Part shown: positions 26,094 through 35,028 of the stretch, in pieces | How the letters are laid out: each line of letters starts with the position of its first letter | How positions within the stretch are numbered: the stretch's first letter is position 1 | Origin: Pseudomonas bijieensis | Lineage (GTDB): Bacteria > Pseudomonadota > Gammaproteobacteria > Pseudomonadales > Pseudomonadaceae | Direction: 5' to 3' | Assembly: GCF_013347965.1 (NCBI RefSeq) | Contig: NZ_CP048810.1 | Coordinates: forward strand, 806,001-870,000 | Length of the DNA stretch: 64,000 nt | Translations under genes and position numbers: made by a program | Notes under the pieces: generated by a model | The model's input: only the letters and a program-made list of their open reading frames with translations | Told to the model about the DNA's origin: nothing | Database searches by the model: none

Positions 26094-27167
26094 CTAGCGC
26101 AGATGATCAGCATCAATCACAGCCTGGGCGAACGCCTGCGGCGCCTCTTGCGGCAGGTTGTGACCGATGCCGCCCTCGATCAAACGATGCTCGTATTTGC
26201 CGGTGAATCGCTTGGCATAGGCCTCGGCCGGTGGGTGCGGCGCACCGTTGGCGTCACCCTCCAGAGTGATGGTTGGCACGTTGATGGACGGAAAGGTCGC
26301 GAGTTTCTTCTCCAGCCTGTCGTACTTTGCCTCGCCCTTGACCAGACCCAGGCGCCAGCGATAGTTGAAGATCGAGACGGCGACATGATCGGGGTTCTGC
26401 AAAGCGGCGGCGCTGCGGTCATAAGTCGCGTCATCGAAATTCCACTTCGGCGACGCCAGCTTCCAGATCAGCTTGGCGAAGTCGTGGGTGTTCTTTTCAT
26501 AGCCCAAGCGGCCACGTTCTGTCGCAAAGTAGAACTGGTACCACCACTGCAACTCGGCGGCCGGCGGCAGCGGTGTCTTGCCGGCTTCCTGACTGCCGAT
26601 CAGGTAGCCACTGACCGCCACCAGGGCTTTCACCCGTTCCGGCCACAGGGCCGCGACGATGTCGGCGGTACGGGCACCCCAGTCGTAGCCGCCGAGCACG
26701 GCCTGCTTGATGTTCAGTGCGTCCATGAAGTCGATGAGATCGCTCGCCAGCGCAGAAGGCTGGCCGTTACGCACGGTCTTGGCCGACAGGAAGCGTGTGT
26801 CGCCGTAGCCGCGGGCATAGGGGATCAGCACGCGATAGCCCTTCTCGGCCAAAGCCGGAGCGACATCGGCGTAGCTGTGAATGTCATAGGGCCAACCGTG
26901 CAGCAGGATGACCACCGGCCCATCGGCAGGACCGACCTCGGCATAGGAAACGTCCAGCAGGCCAGCCTTGACGTGTTTCAACGGGCCGAAAGATGTGTGG
27001 CTGCCCAGCGTGATGGTGCCGATGGTGCTGGCCGGTACGTCGGCAGCGCTGGCCTGTGACGAGGCAAGTCCCAAGGTACCCAATTGCATCATGGCGAGTA
27101 CCAGGATGGAGGGCGCGAGCAGGCGGCGGCGTGGTGCAGAAGTGTGGTGCTTCAGCGTCGTGTCCAT
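26094..27167 (-). CDS. Exported alpha/beta hydrolase, epoxide-hydrolase type
   Basis: A 357-residue protein with an N-terminal export signal (residues 12-42, 'RRRLLAPSILVLAMMQLG' ending 'SQASAAD'). The hydrolase domain shows the oxyanion segment 'LLHGWPYD', the nucleophile elbow 'GGYDWGARTAD' with Asp instead of Ser, and the C-terminal His in 'GGIGHNLPQ'. An Asp nucleophile points to epoxide hydrolases or haloalkane dehalogenases, acting here in the periplasm. The arginines may indicate Tat export. Stand-alone gene. Confidence 0.82.
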   Translation of the reverse strand: MDTTLKHHTSAPRRRLLAPSILVLAMMQLGTLGLASSQASAADVPASTIGTITLGSHTSFGPLKHVKAGLLDVSYAEVGPADGPVVILLHGWPYDIHSYADVAPALAEKGYRVLIPYARGYGDTRFLSAKTVRNGQPSALASDLIDFMDALNIKQAVLGGYDWGARTADIVAALWPERVKALVAVSGYLIGSQEAGKTPLPPAAELQWWYQFYFATERGRLGYEKNTHDFAKLIWKLASPKWNFDDATYDRSAAALQNPDHVAVSIFNYRWRLGLVKGEAKYDRLEKKLATFPSINVPTITLEGDANGAPHPPAEAYAKRFTGKYEHRLIEGGIGHNLPQEAPQAFAQAVIDADHLR

Positions 27168-27476
27168 GGCGGATCTCCTTGCGAACGGCGGGTGAGCCCG
27201 TGAGACGGCTTATGCTGTCTCGATGGGTTCATTTGACGCCGGCGAGGTATCCCGGATGTGTCATCGATGCGCTTAAAAGAAACAGTCCGTATCTGTACGT
27301 GCGGTGGATACACAGAGATACATTGACTGATGGGTATCACGTGCCCACAAGGGCTTAACCCACGAGTATCTGCGACGTAGTCATCGCCAAAATCGGAAAA
27401 CTCACATCCGTAGCATCCTTGCCAACTGATATCATTACGCCTTCACTCATGTAGCCGATATCTAACAAGGATTTTC
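27168..27476. other. Intergenic region without recognisable feature
   Basis: About 310 bases between two divergent genes. It must carry both promoters. AAGGA, six bases before 27477, is the ribosome site of the membrane protein. No palindrome, repeat or small gene was identified. Confidence 0.5.
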
Positions 27477-28085
27477 ATGTCCACCGATAAAAACCAGTTT
27501 GACGACTGGCTGAAGAAAAATCTCGTTCGTGACCTCGTATTCCGGGCGTTGGTCTGGTTGATCATTTCGGGAATCGCGACCTATTTTGCGATCCATACGC
27601 TAAATATTCAGCCGTTGGATTACCTGGACAGAATGGGTAACTCCCTGGGCCGGTTGGTGAACAGCGTGGGCAGTGCGTCGATCTTGCTCTGCGTGCCGGC
27701 ACTTATGTTCAAGGATCTGGAGGCCAGCATAAAAAATCCCACGCTTAAGGCCTTCATGGGGCGAGGCTTTGCAGGCGTAATCCGCCGACTGGCGGGCGAT
27801 CTTTCATTGTGGACATTGGGCGCCGTAATAACCTTGTCGTCTTCCTTCCTCATGGTCGCCACGATAGTGGAGGTCAAGCGCTCCGATTACCTTCCGTTGG
27901 GGTTGTTCTCGATAACTGCCCTCATGATGATTACCGGGGTGGGAGCTATCAACTTTTTCGTCAGGCGCAGTGCGCCTACACCGTTGACGACACTCACGAA
28001 CAATCCGATCTTGATTTCCCTCGTCTATGGGCTTGCCACAGCTCTGCTCGTTTTTATCGTGCTGAAGCAACTCCAATTCATATAG
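27477..28085 (+). CDS. Hypothetical inner-membrane protein
   Basis: A 202-residue protein not assigned to a family. Four hydrophobic stretches are seen (about residues 20-42, 60-80, 112-130 and 140-160, with another near 180-198), separated by basic loops. AAGGA lies six bases before the ATG, which supports expression. Base composition is somewhat less GC-rich than its neighbours, and no partner gene is adjacent. Confidence 0.65.
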   Translation: MSTDKNQFDDWLKKNLVRDLVFRALVWLIISGIATYFAIHTLNIQPLDYLDRMGNSLGRLVNSVGSASILLCVPALMFKDLEASIKNPTLKAFMGRGFAGVIRRLAGDLSLWTLGAVITLSSSFLMVATIVEVKRSDYLPLGLFSITALMMITGVGAINFFVRRSAPTPLTTLTNNPILISLVYGLATALLVFIVLKQLQFI

Positions 28086-28213
28086 TCCCTCATAATCAGG
28101 GATGTCTTCGCGCGCTGAACTCACACGCAGCGCGCACATTTAGATGCATCAACGCAAAACATCTGAAATTTTTCATGACGCTTTTCCATCCCATACCTGG
28201 ATTTATAAGCTTT

Positions 28214-29725
28214 TCAGACCGCCCCGCCCTTCCTGTGAAACGCCTCCCCCAACAGCGCCAACCGCTGCACCATTGGCGGCAGGCTTTGACTGCTTCGGGT
28301 CAGGATGCCAATGTTGTCGGCGTTGCGCTCAGCCACGGTCTGCACGCTTTGCAAGCGCTCATTGATACCCATCGACGCCTTGGATTGTTCCTGGGTGGTG
28401 CTGGCGATGAGGTCGTTGAAGTGGTTGATCACGGCAATGTCTTCCACCACGGCGTGCAGCAATTGCGAGGCCAATTGACTGGCGGACACGCAGCGCTCCA
28501 CCCCGTCGCGGCTGTCTTGCATGGCGACAGCGGCCTGGCGGCTGCCCTGCTGTAGCTTGGCAATGATCTGCTGGATCTCCGTGGTGGATGTCGAGGTCTT
28601 TTGGGACAGGGTCCGGACTTCGTCGGCCACCACCGCGAAACCACGGCCCTGCTCGCCGGCCCGAGCGGCCTCGATGGCGGCGTTGAGGGCCAGCAGGTTG
28701 GTTTGTTCGGCGATTCCATTGATCACATCGAGCACCTGGCCGATCTGCTGTGCCTGTTCAGCCAGGACTTGCACGGTTTCGTTGGTCAGGTTGATGCGAC
28801 CGGCCAGCTCGACGATCTCTTCTCGGGTCTGATCAACCGTGCTGCGCCCGCGATTGACCTGCTCGTTGGCCTGGCCGGCGCGCTGCAAGGTCTGGTCGAC
28901 ATGGCCGGCAATGTTCTCCATGGCCTGGACCAGATGGCTGATCGCACTGCTCATCTGTGCCACTTCATCGAGCTGGTGGCGGGCGCCGGTTTCCAGGGTC
29001 TGGCCGACCTGGGACAGGTCCTGGCCCAGGTCCGAGAGGTTTCGGGTGTCGCGTACTACGCCGTCCACCAGTTGGGTAACCTGCTGGAGGAAATGATCGA
29101 AACGCTCGCTCGAAGAGACCTTGACGCCCTCGCTGTGCTGCCTGCCAGCGTCGTTGCTCAATTGCGCGGCCGCCACCAGAACCTTGTCGAGCACATCCTG
29201 GTTTTCCGTGGCGTCGGCCAGGCTCTGGTTCGCCAGGTAAATCAGGATCACACTTTCCACCACCACGTAGAACGCGTGGAGAAAAATCATCGACCAGCCA
29301 GCGTGGGTATCCATCACAAACACCGGATAACCCTGGTGTTGGAGCCAGTGAAAACCGAGGTGATGAACCGCAATGGTGGCAGCGGCAACGACAATCGGCA
29401 GCCAGTCACGGTAGAACGTCAACACGGCCAGCAGTACGAAGATCCCGAAGTGGAATTCGATCACGCCCCGGGTCTGGTTGATGTGCAATGCCGCCATGAC
29501 CATCAACGCCACCGCGATAATGCAACGCATGGCCCGAGTGCCCGCCAGGACACGGTAAAGCGCGGTGCTCGCCACGCAGGTAGTCGCCCCGACCAGCAGC
29601 GCCTGGGCAAACGTCGAGTGCAGGTATGCCAGGCTCAGGGAATACAACAACGTGAGCCAGAGCAGCCCCAACATGATGCGATCGGCTTTACGGTGGTGAT
29701 CGTTAAAGCGCACGGGCGATGTCAT
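28214..29725 (-). CDS. Methyl-accepting chemotaxis protein with polytopic N-terminus
   Basis: A 503-residue chemoreceptor. The N-terminal 190 residues contain about six membrane helices and no large periplasmic sensor, so the stimulus is probably sensed in or at the membrane. The cytoplasmic signalling domain carries the hairpin-tip motif '[21 protein letters not shown]' region (split: [15 protein letters not shown]) that binds CheA/CheW. There is no HAMP domain of the usual kind. AAGGA precedes the ATG. No other chemotaxis genes are nearby. Confidence 0.88.
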   Translation of the reverse strand: MTSPVRFNDHHRKADRIMLGLLWLTLLYSLSLAYLHSTFAQALLVGATTCVASTALYRVLAGTRAMRCIIAVALMVMAALHINQTRGVIEFHFGIFVLLAVLTFYRDWLPIVVAAATIAVHHLGFHWLQHQGYPVFVMDTHAGWSMIFLHAFYVVVESVILIYLANQSLADATENQDVLDKVLVAAAQLSNDAGRQHSEGVKVSSSERFDHFLQQVTQLVDGVVRDTRNLSDLGQDLSQVGQTLETGARHQLDEVAQMSSAISHLVQAMENIAGHVDQTLQRAGQANEQVNRGRSTVDQTREEIVELAGRINLTNETVQVLAEQAQQIGQVLDVINGIAEQTNLLALNAAIEAARAGEQGRGFAVVADEVRTLSQKTSTSTTEIQQIIAKLQQGSRQAAVAMQDSRDGVERCVSASQLASQLLHAVVEDIAVINHFNDLIASTTQEQSKASMGINERLQSVQTVAERNADNIGILTRSSQSLPPMVQRLALLGEAFHRKGGAV

Positions 29726-29904
29726 GGGGTCGTCCTTTTCAAAGACTCGGAGGGTCCGTTACCAATGCCGTTCACGTCTTGGCGGCGTTTCGAGATGGAA
29801 CTTTAACTGATTACCATTAATTAGTGGCGCTACGCCACCAAGCTTTTCTCATAGGTCTTTGCTTTATGATGTTCGCCATCCCATGACTGACTGATGGAAC
29901 CCCC

Positions 29905-31053
29905 ATGACTTTCGATTTCGACACGGTATTGGAACGCCACGGCACCGGTAGCACCAAATGGAGCCGCTACCCGGCCGATGTGTTGCCAATGTGGGTCGCC
30001 GATATGGACTTCCCTGCCCCGCCGGTGATCATCGACGCACTGCACAAGCGCCTTGAACATCCGATGCTGGGCTACAGCGTGGCCCAGGACAATCTGCGTG
30101 CCGCCGTCGTGGCTGACCTGTGGAGCAAGTACGCGTGGCGCGTCGAGCCCCAGCAGATCGTGTTCCTGCCGGGTGTCGAACCGGGTTTCAACATGGCGCT
30201 GCATGCCTTGGTAGAACCCCAGCAGAATGTCGTGGTGCAGGTGCCCAACTATCCACCGCTGCGCAACGCCCCGGGTCACTGGCAGTTGAACAAAGTGGAA
30301 TTGCCATTCAACCCGGTCAACGGTGAATTCCAGACGCCATTGGCCGCGTTGCGCGAAGCGTTGCAAGGCGGCGGCGCCCTGTTGCTGAGCAACCCTCACA
30401 ACCCGCTGGGCAAGGTGTTTGACCGCGAAGAGCTCAAGGCCGTGGCGGACATTTGTCTGGAGCAGGACGCCTGGATCATCTCCGACGAAATCCATGCCGA
30501 GCTGTGTTTCGACGGCCGCGTGCATATTCCCACCGCGTCCCTCAGTGCGGAAATTGCCGAGCGCACCATCACCCTGATGTCCGCCAGCAAGGCCTTCAAC
30601 ATCGCCGGGCTGAAAACCTCGTTCGCCATTATCCAGGACGCCAAGGTGCGCGAACGGGTCAACAGTGCCCGGGCCGGCATGGTCGACAGCGTCAATGCCC
30701 TGGGCCTCGAAGCGACCCGTGCGGCCTATAGCGAAGCCGGCCCATGGCTCGAAGCCTTGAAAACGTATCTGCAAGCCAACCGTGATTACCTGGTCGAGGC
30801 GGTGCACACTCGCCTGCCGGGCGTCACCATGACCGTGCCCCAGGGCACTTACCTGGCCTGGCTGGATTGCTCCGGGTTGGGGCTGGATGACCCGCATGGA
30901 TTCTTCCTCAAAGAAGCCAAGGTCGGGCTGAGCGCCGGGCTGGATTTTGGCGATGATGCCGGTCAGTTCGTGCGCTTGAACTTCGGCTGCCCGCGGGCGT
31001 TGCTGGAAGAAGGCATCGCGCGGATGGAGCGCAGCCTGAAGGCCAGGGGCTGA
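29905..31053 (+). CDS. MalY/PatB-family PLP enzyme (cystathionine beta-lyase type)
   Basis: A 382-residue fold type I PLP enzyme. Signature segments: 'VLPMWVADMDFPAPP' at the N-terminus (characteristic of MalY/PatB), 'LLLSNPHNPLGKVF', 'IISDEIHAELCF' and the lysine in 'TLMSASKAFNIAGLK'. MalY/PatB enzymes cleave C-S bonds of cystathionine or cysteine conjugates, giving pyruvate and ammonia. It is a single-gene unit bordered downstream by a REPIN. Confidence 0.88.
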   Translation: MTFDFDTVLERHGTGSTKWSRYPADVLPMWVADMDFPAPPVIIDALHKRLEHPMLGYSVAQDNLRAAVVADLWSKYAWRVEPQQIVFLPGVEPGFNMALHALVEPQQNVVVQVPNYPPLRNAPGHWQLNKVELPFNPVNGEFQTPLAALREALQGGGALLLSNPHNPLGKVFDREELKAVADICLEQDAWIISDEIHAELCFDGRVHIPTASLSAEIAERTITLMSASKAFNIAGLKTSFAIIQDAKVRERVNSARAGMVDSVNALGLEATRAAYSEAGPWLEALKTYLQANRDYLVEAVHTRLPGVTMTVPQGTYLAWLDCSGLGLDDPHGFFLKEAKVGLSAGLDFGDDAGQFVRLNFGCPRALLEEGIARMERSLKARG

Positions 31054-31060
31054 TCCGCCC

Positions 31061-31194
31061 TGTGGCGAGGGGATTTATCCCCGCTGGGATGCGAAGCGGC
31101 CCTAAAAACAGATCACTCGTTGTATCAGATTAACTTCGTGTGCTGTTTATTGGGGCTGCTTCGCAGCCCAACGGGGATAAATCCCCTCGCCACA
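31061..31194. repeat. REPIN of the TGTGGCGAGGGGATTTAT family
   Basis: Two inverted copies of the second REP family (TGTGGCGAGGGGATTTATCC...; 31061-31102 and 31153-31194) flank about 50 unique bases. Each arm also has the 'GGGCTGCTTCGCAGCCC'-type side hairpin. It lies between convergent genes. Confidence 0.85.
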
Positions 31195-31216
31195 ATAGTC
31201 ATCTGCCATGATCGCT

Positions 31217-31621
31217 TTATTCATGCATATCCGGCGCATGGATAAAGCACAGCTTGTTCCCTTCCGGATCGCGGCAATACGCCCCGAAATAGCCTTCGCA
31301 ATACTGCGGCCTCGGGCCGGGTGGGCCTTCGTCGAAGCCGCCCATGGCAAGCGCCTGCTCCCACGCGGCGCGAACGGTTTGTGGGGAGTCGGCGGCGAAG
31401 CTCACTTGCATGCCATTGCCCCAGGTGGCGGGCAGCCCATTGAAAGGCAGCTGGACGAAAACCTGCGGCCAATGCTTGCCGGGCCGCCGCCAACCCTCCC
31501 CCGGTGGGCCCGAGTCGTTTTCGCCCTCGATGCGCTCCAGCCCAAGGCAGCCGAGGACCGCGTCGTAAAAAGCGACCATTTTCGGCAGATCGCGCGCACC
31601 GATCTGTATGTGGCTGAACAT
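31217..31621 (-). CDS. VOC-superfamily (glyoxalase/bleomycin-resistance fold) protein
   Basis: A 134-residue protein of one VOC module pair: it starts 'MFSHIQIGARDLPKMVAFYDAVLG' (split: IQIGARDLPKMVAFY) and ends 'YCRDPEGNKLCFIHAPD', both typical. Metal-site residues are His4 and the Glu of 'YCEGYFGAYCRDP'-like C-terminal strand. The start at 31621 fits the family; the longer frame has no support. Function among glyoxalase, dioxygenase or antibiotic-binding relatives cannot be assigned. It is divergent from the SDR gene. Confidence 0.8.
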   Translation of the reverse strand: MFSHIQIGARDLPKMVAFYDAVLGCLGLERIEGENDSGPPGEGWRRPGKHWPQVFVQLPFNGLPATWGNGMQVSFAADSPQTVRAAWEQALAMGGFDEGPPGPRPQYCEGYFGAYCRDPEGNKLCFIHAPDMHE

Positions 31622-31806
31622 TGCCTTGCTCCTTATCGAAACCGTACCGACATTGGAGAATACAGCATCGTCCGATGTTCGCCGGTGTCCGCTACTCAAC
31701 GACGAAACGCCCGTCATCACGCTCATCGACTGGCAAGAAAATCCGACCGAACTCTGCCCGAAACCCCATAGTCCACCCTCCATTGCAACCAGCCTGGAGA
31801 ATGACA

Positions 31807-32664
31807 ATGGTCGACTACCCTTTCCCGCCTTTCCCGAAACAAAGCCAGCCGGTGCCCGGCAGCCAGCGGAAAATGGAACCCTACCCGGACTGCGGCGAAC
31901 AGAGCTACACCGGCTCCGGAAGACTGGCGAACAAAATCGCCCTGATCACTGGCGCCGACAGCGGCATCGGTCGAGCCGTGGCCATTGCCTTCGCCCGTGA
32001 AGGCGCGGATGTGGCGATTGCCTACCTGGACGAGCATGAAGACGCCAAGGAAACCGCACGCTGGGTCGAGCAGGCCGGGCGTCAATGCCTATTGCTGCCG
32101 GGTGACCTGGCCAACAAAGACCAGTGCCGCAAAATCGTCGATGAAACCGTCGCCCGCTTCGGGCGCATCGACGTCCTGGTCAACAATGCCGCCTTTCAAA
32201 TGACTCATGAAAGCCTCGAGGAAATATCCGACGAAGAATGGGTGCGCACCTTCGATATCAACATCACGGCGATGTTCAGGATCTGCCAGGCCGCTTTGCC
32301 ACACATGAAGCCCGGCAGCTCGATCATCAACACCAGCTCGGTCAACTCCGACATGCCCAAGCCGACGCTGCTGGCCTATGCCACCACCAAGGGCGCCATT
32401 GCCAACTTCACCGGCGGCCTGGCGCAAATGCTCGGCCCCAAAGGCATTCGCGTGAACAGCGTGGCGCCAGGGCCGATCTGGACGCCATTGATCGTGGCGA
32501 CCATGCCTGAGGAGGAGGTTCAGAATTTCGGTTCTCAAACGCCGCTTGGCCGCCCGGGCCAACCGGTTGAAGTGGCGCCGATCTATGTGCTGCTGGCCTC
32601 GGACGAAGCCAGCTACATCTCCGGAGCCCGCTATGGGATTACCGGGGGCAAGCCGATCCTTTGA
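31807..32664 (+). CDS. SDR-family oxidoreductase (YghA/glucose-dehydrogenase type)
   Basis: A 285-residue short-chain dehydrogenase with a 45-residue N-terminal extension seen in the YghA/YhdF group ('PFPPFPKQSQPVPG'). NAD(P) motif 'ALITGADSGIGRAVA', 'NNAAF', catalytic Ser ('INTSSVNS') and 'YATTKGA' (Tyr, Lys) are intact. The ATG at 31807 is seven bases after GGAG; the ATG two codons earlier is too close. These enzymes are often part of the general stress response. Substrate unknown. Confidence 0.87.
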   Translation: MVDYPFPPFPKQSQPVPGSQRKMEPYPDCGEQSYTGSGRLANKIALITGADSGIGRAVAIAFAREGADVAIAYLDEHEDAKETARWVEQAGRQCLLLPGDLANKDQCRKIVDETVARFGRIDVLVNNAAFQMTHESLEEISDEEWVRTFDINITAMFRICQAALPHMKPGSSIINTSSVNSDMPKPTLLAYATTKGAIANFTGGLAQMLGPKGIRVNSVAPGPIWTPLIVATMPEEEVQNFGSQTPLGRPGQPVEVAPIYVLLASDEASYISGARYGITGGKPIL

Positions 32665-32686
32665 TCGAGCAAACCGAGGCAGATTT

Positions 32687-32716
32687 TGTGACGAGGGGAT
32701 AAATCCCCTCGCCACA
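32687..32716. terminator. Single REP hairpin between convergent genes
   Basis: A 30-base near-perfect palindrome of the TGTGGCGAGGGG REP family (GACGAGGGGAT pairs with ATCCCCTCG) lies 22 bases after the SDR stop and just after the YetF-like gene on the other strand. It probably ends both transcripts. Confidence 0.7.
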
Positions 32717-32729
32717 GTCAACTTCGGGG

Positions 32730-33173
32730 CTACTCCTTGGCAATCACCGAAATCTTCCCATTGCGCTCGATGATCGCAAACTTGATCTGCTCCAGCGTTT
32801 CGATGCCCTGGCTCGAACGTGCGGCCTCCATGATGTCCTCTTCCACTAATCGGGCATGGCGCATGCGGCCCTGGAGTATCCGACCGTTCTCGACAATGAT
32901 GGTCGGACCGCCGTCGATCAATCGTGAAACCCGTTTGGAACGCTGCTTGAGCAACGACAACCCGACGTCGATGGCAATCAAGGTGACGATCACCATCAGC
33001 GCGTTGGTCAACGAAAAATCGTCTCCCAGCAGCGCCTGTTGGGTGGCCTCGCCGATGATCATCAACAATACGAAGTCGAAAGTGGTGAGGTCCGCCAGGG
33101 AGCGACGCCCGGCGATCTTGAACAACACCAGCAACGCCATATATATCGCGGCGGCCCGCAGTACCGAATCCAT
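32730..33173 (-). CDS. DUF421 (YetF-like) membrane protein
   Basis: A 147-residue protein with N-terminal membrane helices (residues 5-70) and the DUF421 segment 'GGPTIIVENGRILQGRMRHARL' (split: GGPTIIVENGRI). Family members are small inner-membrane proteins of unknown role, often in stress or sporulation contexts. It begins seven bases after the stop of the preceding single-pass membrane protein gene, so the two are cotranscribed. Confidence 0.8.
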   Translation of the reverse strand: MDSVLRAAAIYMALLVLFKIAGRRSLADLTTFDFVLLMIIGEATQQALLGDDFSLTNALMVIVTLIAIDVGLSLLKQRSKRVSRLIDGGPTIIVENGRILQGRMRHARLVEEDIMEAARSSQGIETLEQIKFAIIERNGKISVIAKE

Positions 33174-33180
33174 AGGTCAC

Positions 33181-33699
33181 CTAAGGGAAAATGAATTGAT
33201 CGAAACCGAGCGAGGTGCCACCGGGCATGGAGAGGCGGCCGTGATAAATCCCCAGACCCTGACCGAGCAATGAGAGATACAGGCTGGCCTGCCCTTGGGC
33301 ATCCGCCTGGACCCAAAGCCGCATGCCTTGACCGGCACTTGCAGAGCGCATAGGCAGAGGTTGCAACGTTTGCACCTCAAAACCTTGCAGCCATGCGCCG
33401 CCCAATTCAACTTCCAGCACTGCGTTGGGTTGGCCCTTCATATGAATGATCATCGGATTGCTGGAGCCGTTGCGATGGAACATCTCGTACTCGACACCGA
33501 GACTGCCATCGCCGCTTCGTAGATCGCGCGAACTCAAGGGGCCGCGGGAGAACAAGCCAAGTAGCGTCATGATCACCAACGCCACCAGGACATACCAGCC
33601 CACCCGTTCGAAACGCCAAACCTTGAGTTGGTAATCCATATCCTCTCGCACTGGATACACGCGGCTGTGAAAGTCCTCTGGTTCAATGTGCCGGGGCAT
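33181..33699 (-). CDS. Hypothetical single-pass membrane protein
   Basis: A 172-residue protein with one membrane helix near residues 33-52 ('VGWYVLVALVIMTLLGLF') after a short cytoplasmic N-terminus, followed by about 120 residues that should lie in the periplasm and look like a beta-rich domain. AAGGAG is five bases before the ATG. It pairs with the DUF421 gene; I do not recognise a named family. Confidence 0.7.
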   Translation of the reverse strand: MPRHIEPEDFHSRVYPVREDMDYQLKVWRFERVGWYVLVALVIMTLLGLFSRGPLSSRDLRSGDGSLGVEYEMFHRNGSSNPMIIHMKGQPNAVLEVELGGAWLQGFEVQTLQPLPMRSASAGQGMRLWVQADAQGQASLYLSLLGQGLGIYHGRLSMPGGTSLGFDQFIFP

Positions 33700-33712
33700 G
33701 GTGACTCCTTAT

Positions 33713-34213
33713 TTATCTGCGTTCACCGGCCAAAGCCCGTTGGTGGAAGTGCCGCAGTTGAAGAAGCGCGTGTTCAGCAGCCCATAACTGCACCTGGCCG
33801 CGACTGCCAAAGAAGCGTTCCTGGCGACTGAACAGTGCGCGTTGGCCGTTCACATCGAACGCCCAGGCAAAGCACACCGTACCGGCGGGGATACCATCCA
33901 TGTCGTCCGGCCCGAGAATGCCGGTGGTGGCCACCGCCGCATTGGCGTTAGCGTCGTGCAAGGCGCCGAGGACCATCTCCTCGGCCACTTCGCGGCTGGT
34001 GAGATTGAACATCTCGATGGTCCGCGGGCTGACCCCAAGCAGCCGTTGCTTGGCTTCCGGGGAGTACACCACGTAGCCGCTTTCGATCAGCGAACCGCAG
34101 CCCGGCACCTCGGCCAGTAACGTGACGATCTGGCCAGCGGTGCAGGATTCGGCTGTGGTCAGCCGCAGTTCATGTTCACGCAGGTACTCACAAATGAAGT
34201 GGGCAACGGTCAT
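33713..34213 (-). CDS. CinA-family protein, nicotinamide-nucleotide amidohydrolase (PncC type)
   Basis: A 166-residue stand-alone CinA C-terminal domain: 'RLTTAESCTAGQIVTLLAEVPG', 'GYVVYSPEAKQRLLGV' and 'VATTGILGP' match PncC enzymes that deamidate nicotinamide mononucleotide in NAD salvage. Start at 34213 fits the family and has GGA upstream; a longer frame to 34300 is unsupported. Pseudomonads often have a second true cinA near recA, so this is a paralogue. Confidence 0.82.
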   Translation of the reverse strand: MTVAHFICEYLREHELRLTTAESCTAGQIVTLLAEVPGCGSLIESGYVVYSPEAKQRLLGVSPRTIEMFNLTSREVAEEMVLGALHDANANAAVATTGILGPDDMDGIPAGTVCFAWAFDVNGQRALFSRQERFFGSRGQVQLWAAEHALLQLRHFHQRALAGERR

Positions 34214-34380
34214 GGCAAGCAGTCCTTTCAGGGGGCTGATGGGTTGACCCTTGCCGCTGTTATTCATTCCCTTTATCGCGCCGCGGACCGCATACGGCAA
34301 ATAAATGAAACCGTGCCCCGATCCTGAACCTCAAATCCATAGGAGCCTCATGCAGAGGCCGTCTTGATCAGGAGGTCGTC

Positions 34381-34992
34381 ATGTCTGCACCTTTCGTCAA
34401 ACTGTTCACCCATCCCGAGTTCGCCTGGGCGGACATCCGCGAACAAGAGCAGGCTCATCCGCGCCATTATCTGGGCCATCTGCTGTTGCTGGCCTTGATT
34501 CCTGCGGTGTGCCTGTTCATCGGAACCACCTGGACTGGCTGGAGCCTGGCCGAGAACGAAACAGTACGGCTCAGCAGCGCCAGCGCACTGCAATTGTGCG
34601 TGCTGCTGTACCTGACCATCGTCGCTGGCGTAGCCCTCATGGGTTTGTTCATTCGCTGGATGTCACGCACTTTCGACGCGCGTCCAACGATCAACCAGTG
34701 CATTGGTTTCGCGGCCTATACCGCCACGCCTTACTTTCTGGCCGGAATCTTCGGGCTCTATCCCAGCCGGTGGCTGGCGGTCGCCGCATTGGGCCTGGCC
34801 TCGGCGTATTCGACGTTCTTGCTGTTTGTCGGGCTGCCCAAGTTCATGAGCCTCAAGAAGGAACAAGGCCTGCTGTACTCAGCCAGCGTCTGGGGCGTCG
34901 GATTGTTGGTGCTGGTGACCATCCTGGTGGAGATGATCCTGCTGTGGTTCAACGTGTTGCAGCCGGAATACCTGCGTTTTCCGGCGAGTTGA
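34381..34992 (+). CDS. Yip1-family inner-membrane protein
   Basis: A 203-residue protein with five predicted helices and the Yip1 features 'LFTHPEFAWADIREQE' at the N-terminus and 'FAAYTATPYFLAGIFGLYP' in the membrane. A strong AGGAGG site precedes the ATG. Bacterial Yip1 proteins are poorly characterised. Single gene, divergent from the CinA-like gene. Confidence 0.8.
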   Translation: MSAPFVKLFTHPEFAWADIREQEQAHPRHYLGHLLLLALIPAVCLFIGTTWTGWSLAENETVRLSSASALQLCVLLYLTIVAGVALMGLFIRWMSRTFDARPTINQCIGFAAYTATPYFLAGIFGLYPSRWLAVAALGLASAYSTFLLFVGLPKFMSLKKEQGLLYSASVWGVGLLVLVTILVEMILLWFNVLQPEYLRFPAS

Positions 34993-35028
34993 GCGCCGAC
35001 TTTTGGCGAGGTTCACCTGTCACTGGGC

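Noticed and set aside
26004..27059. Plus-strand frame of 351 codons opposite the alpha/beta hydrolase
   Set aside because: The minus strand shows signal peptide and full catalytic motifs; the plus frame shows none.
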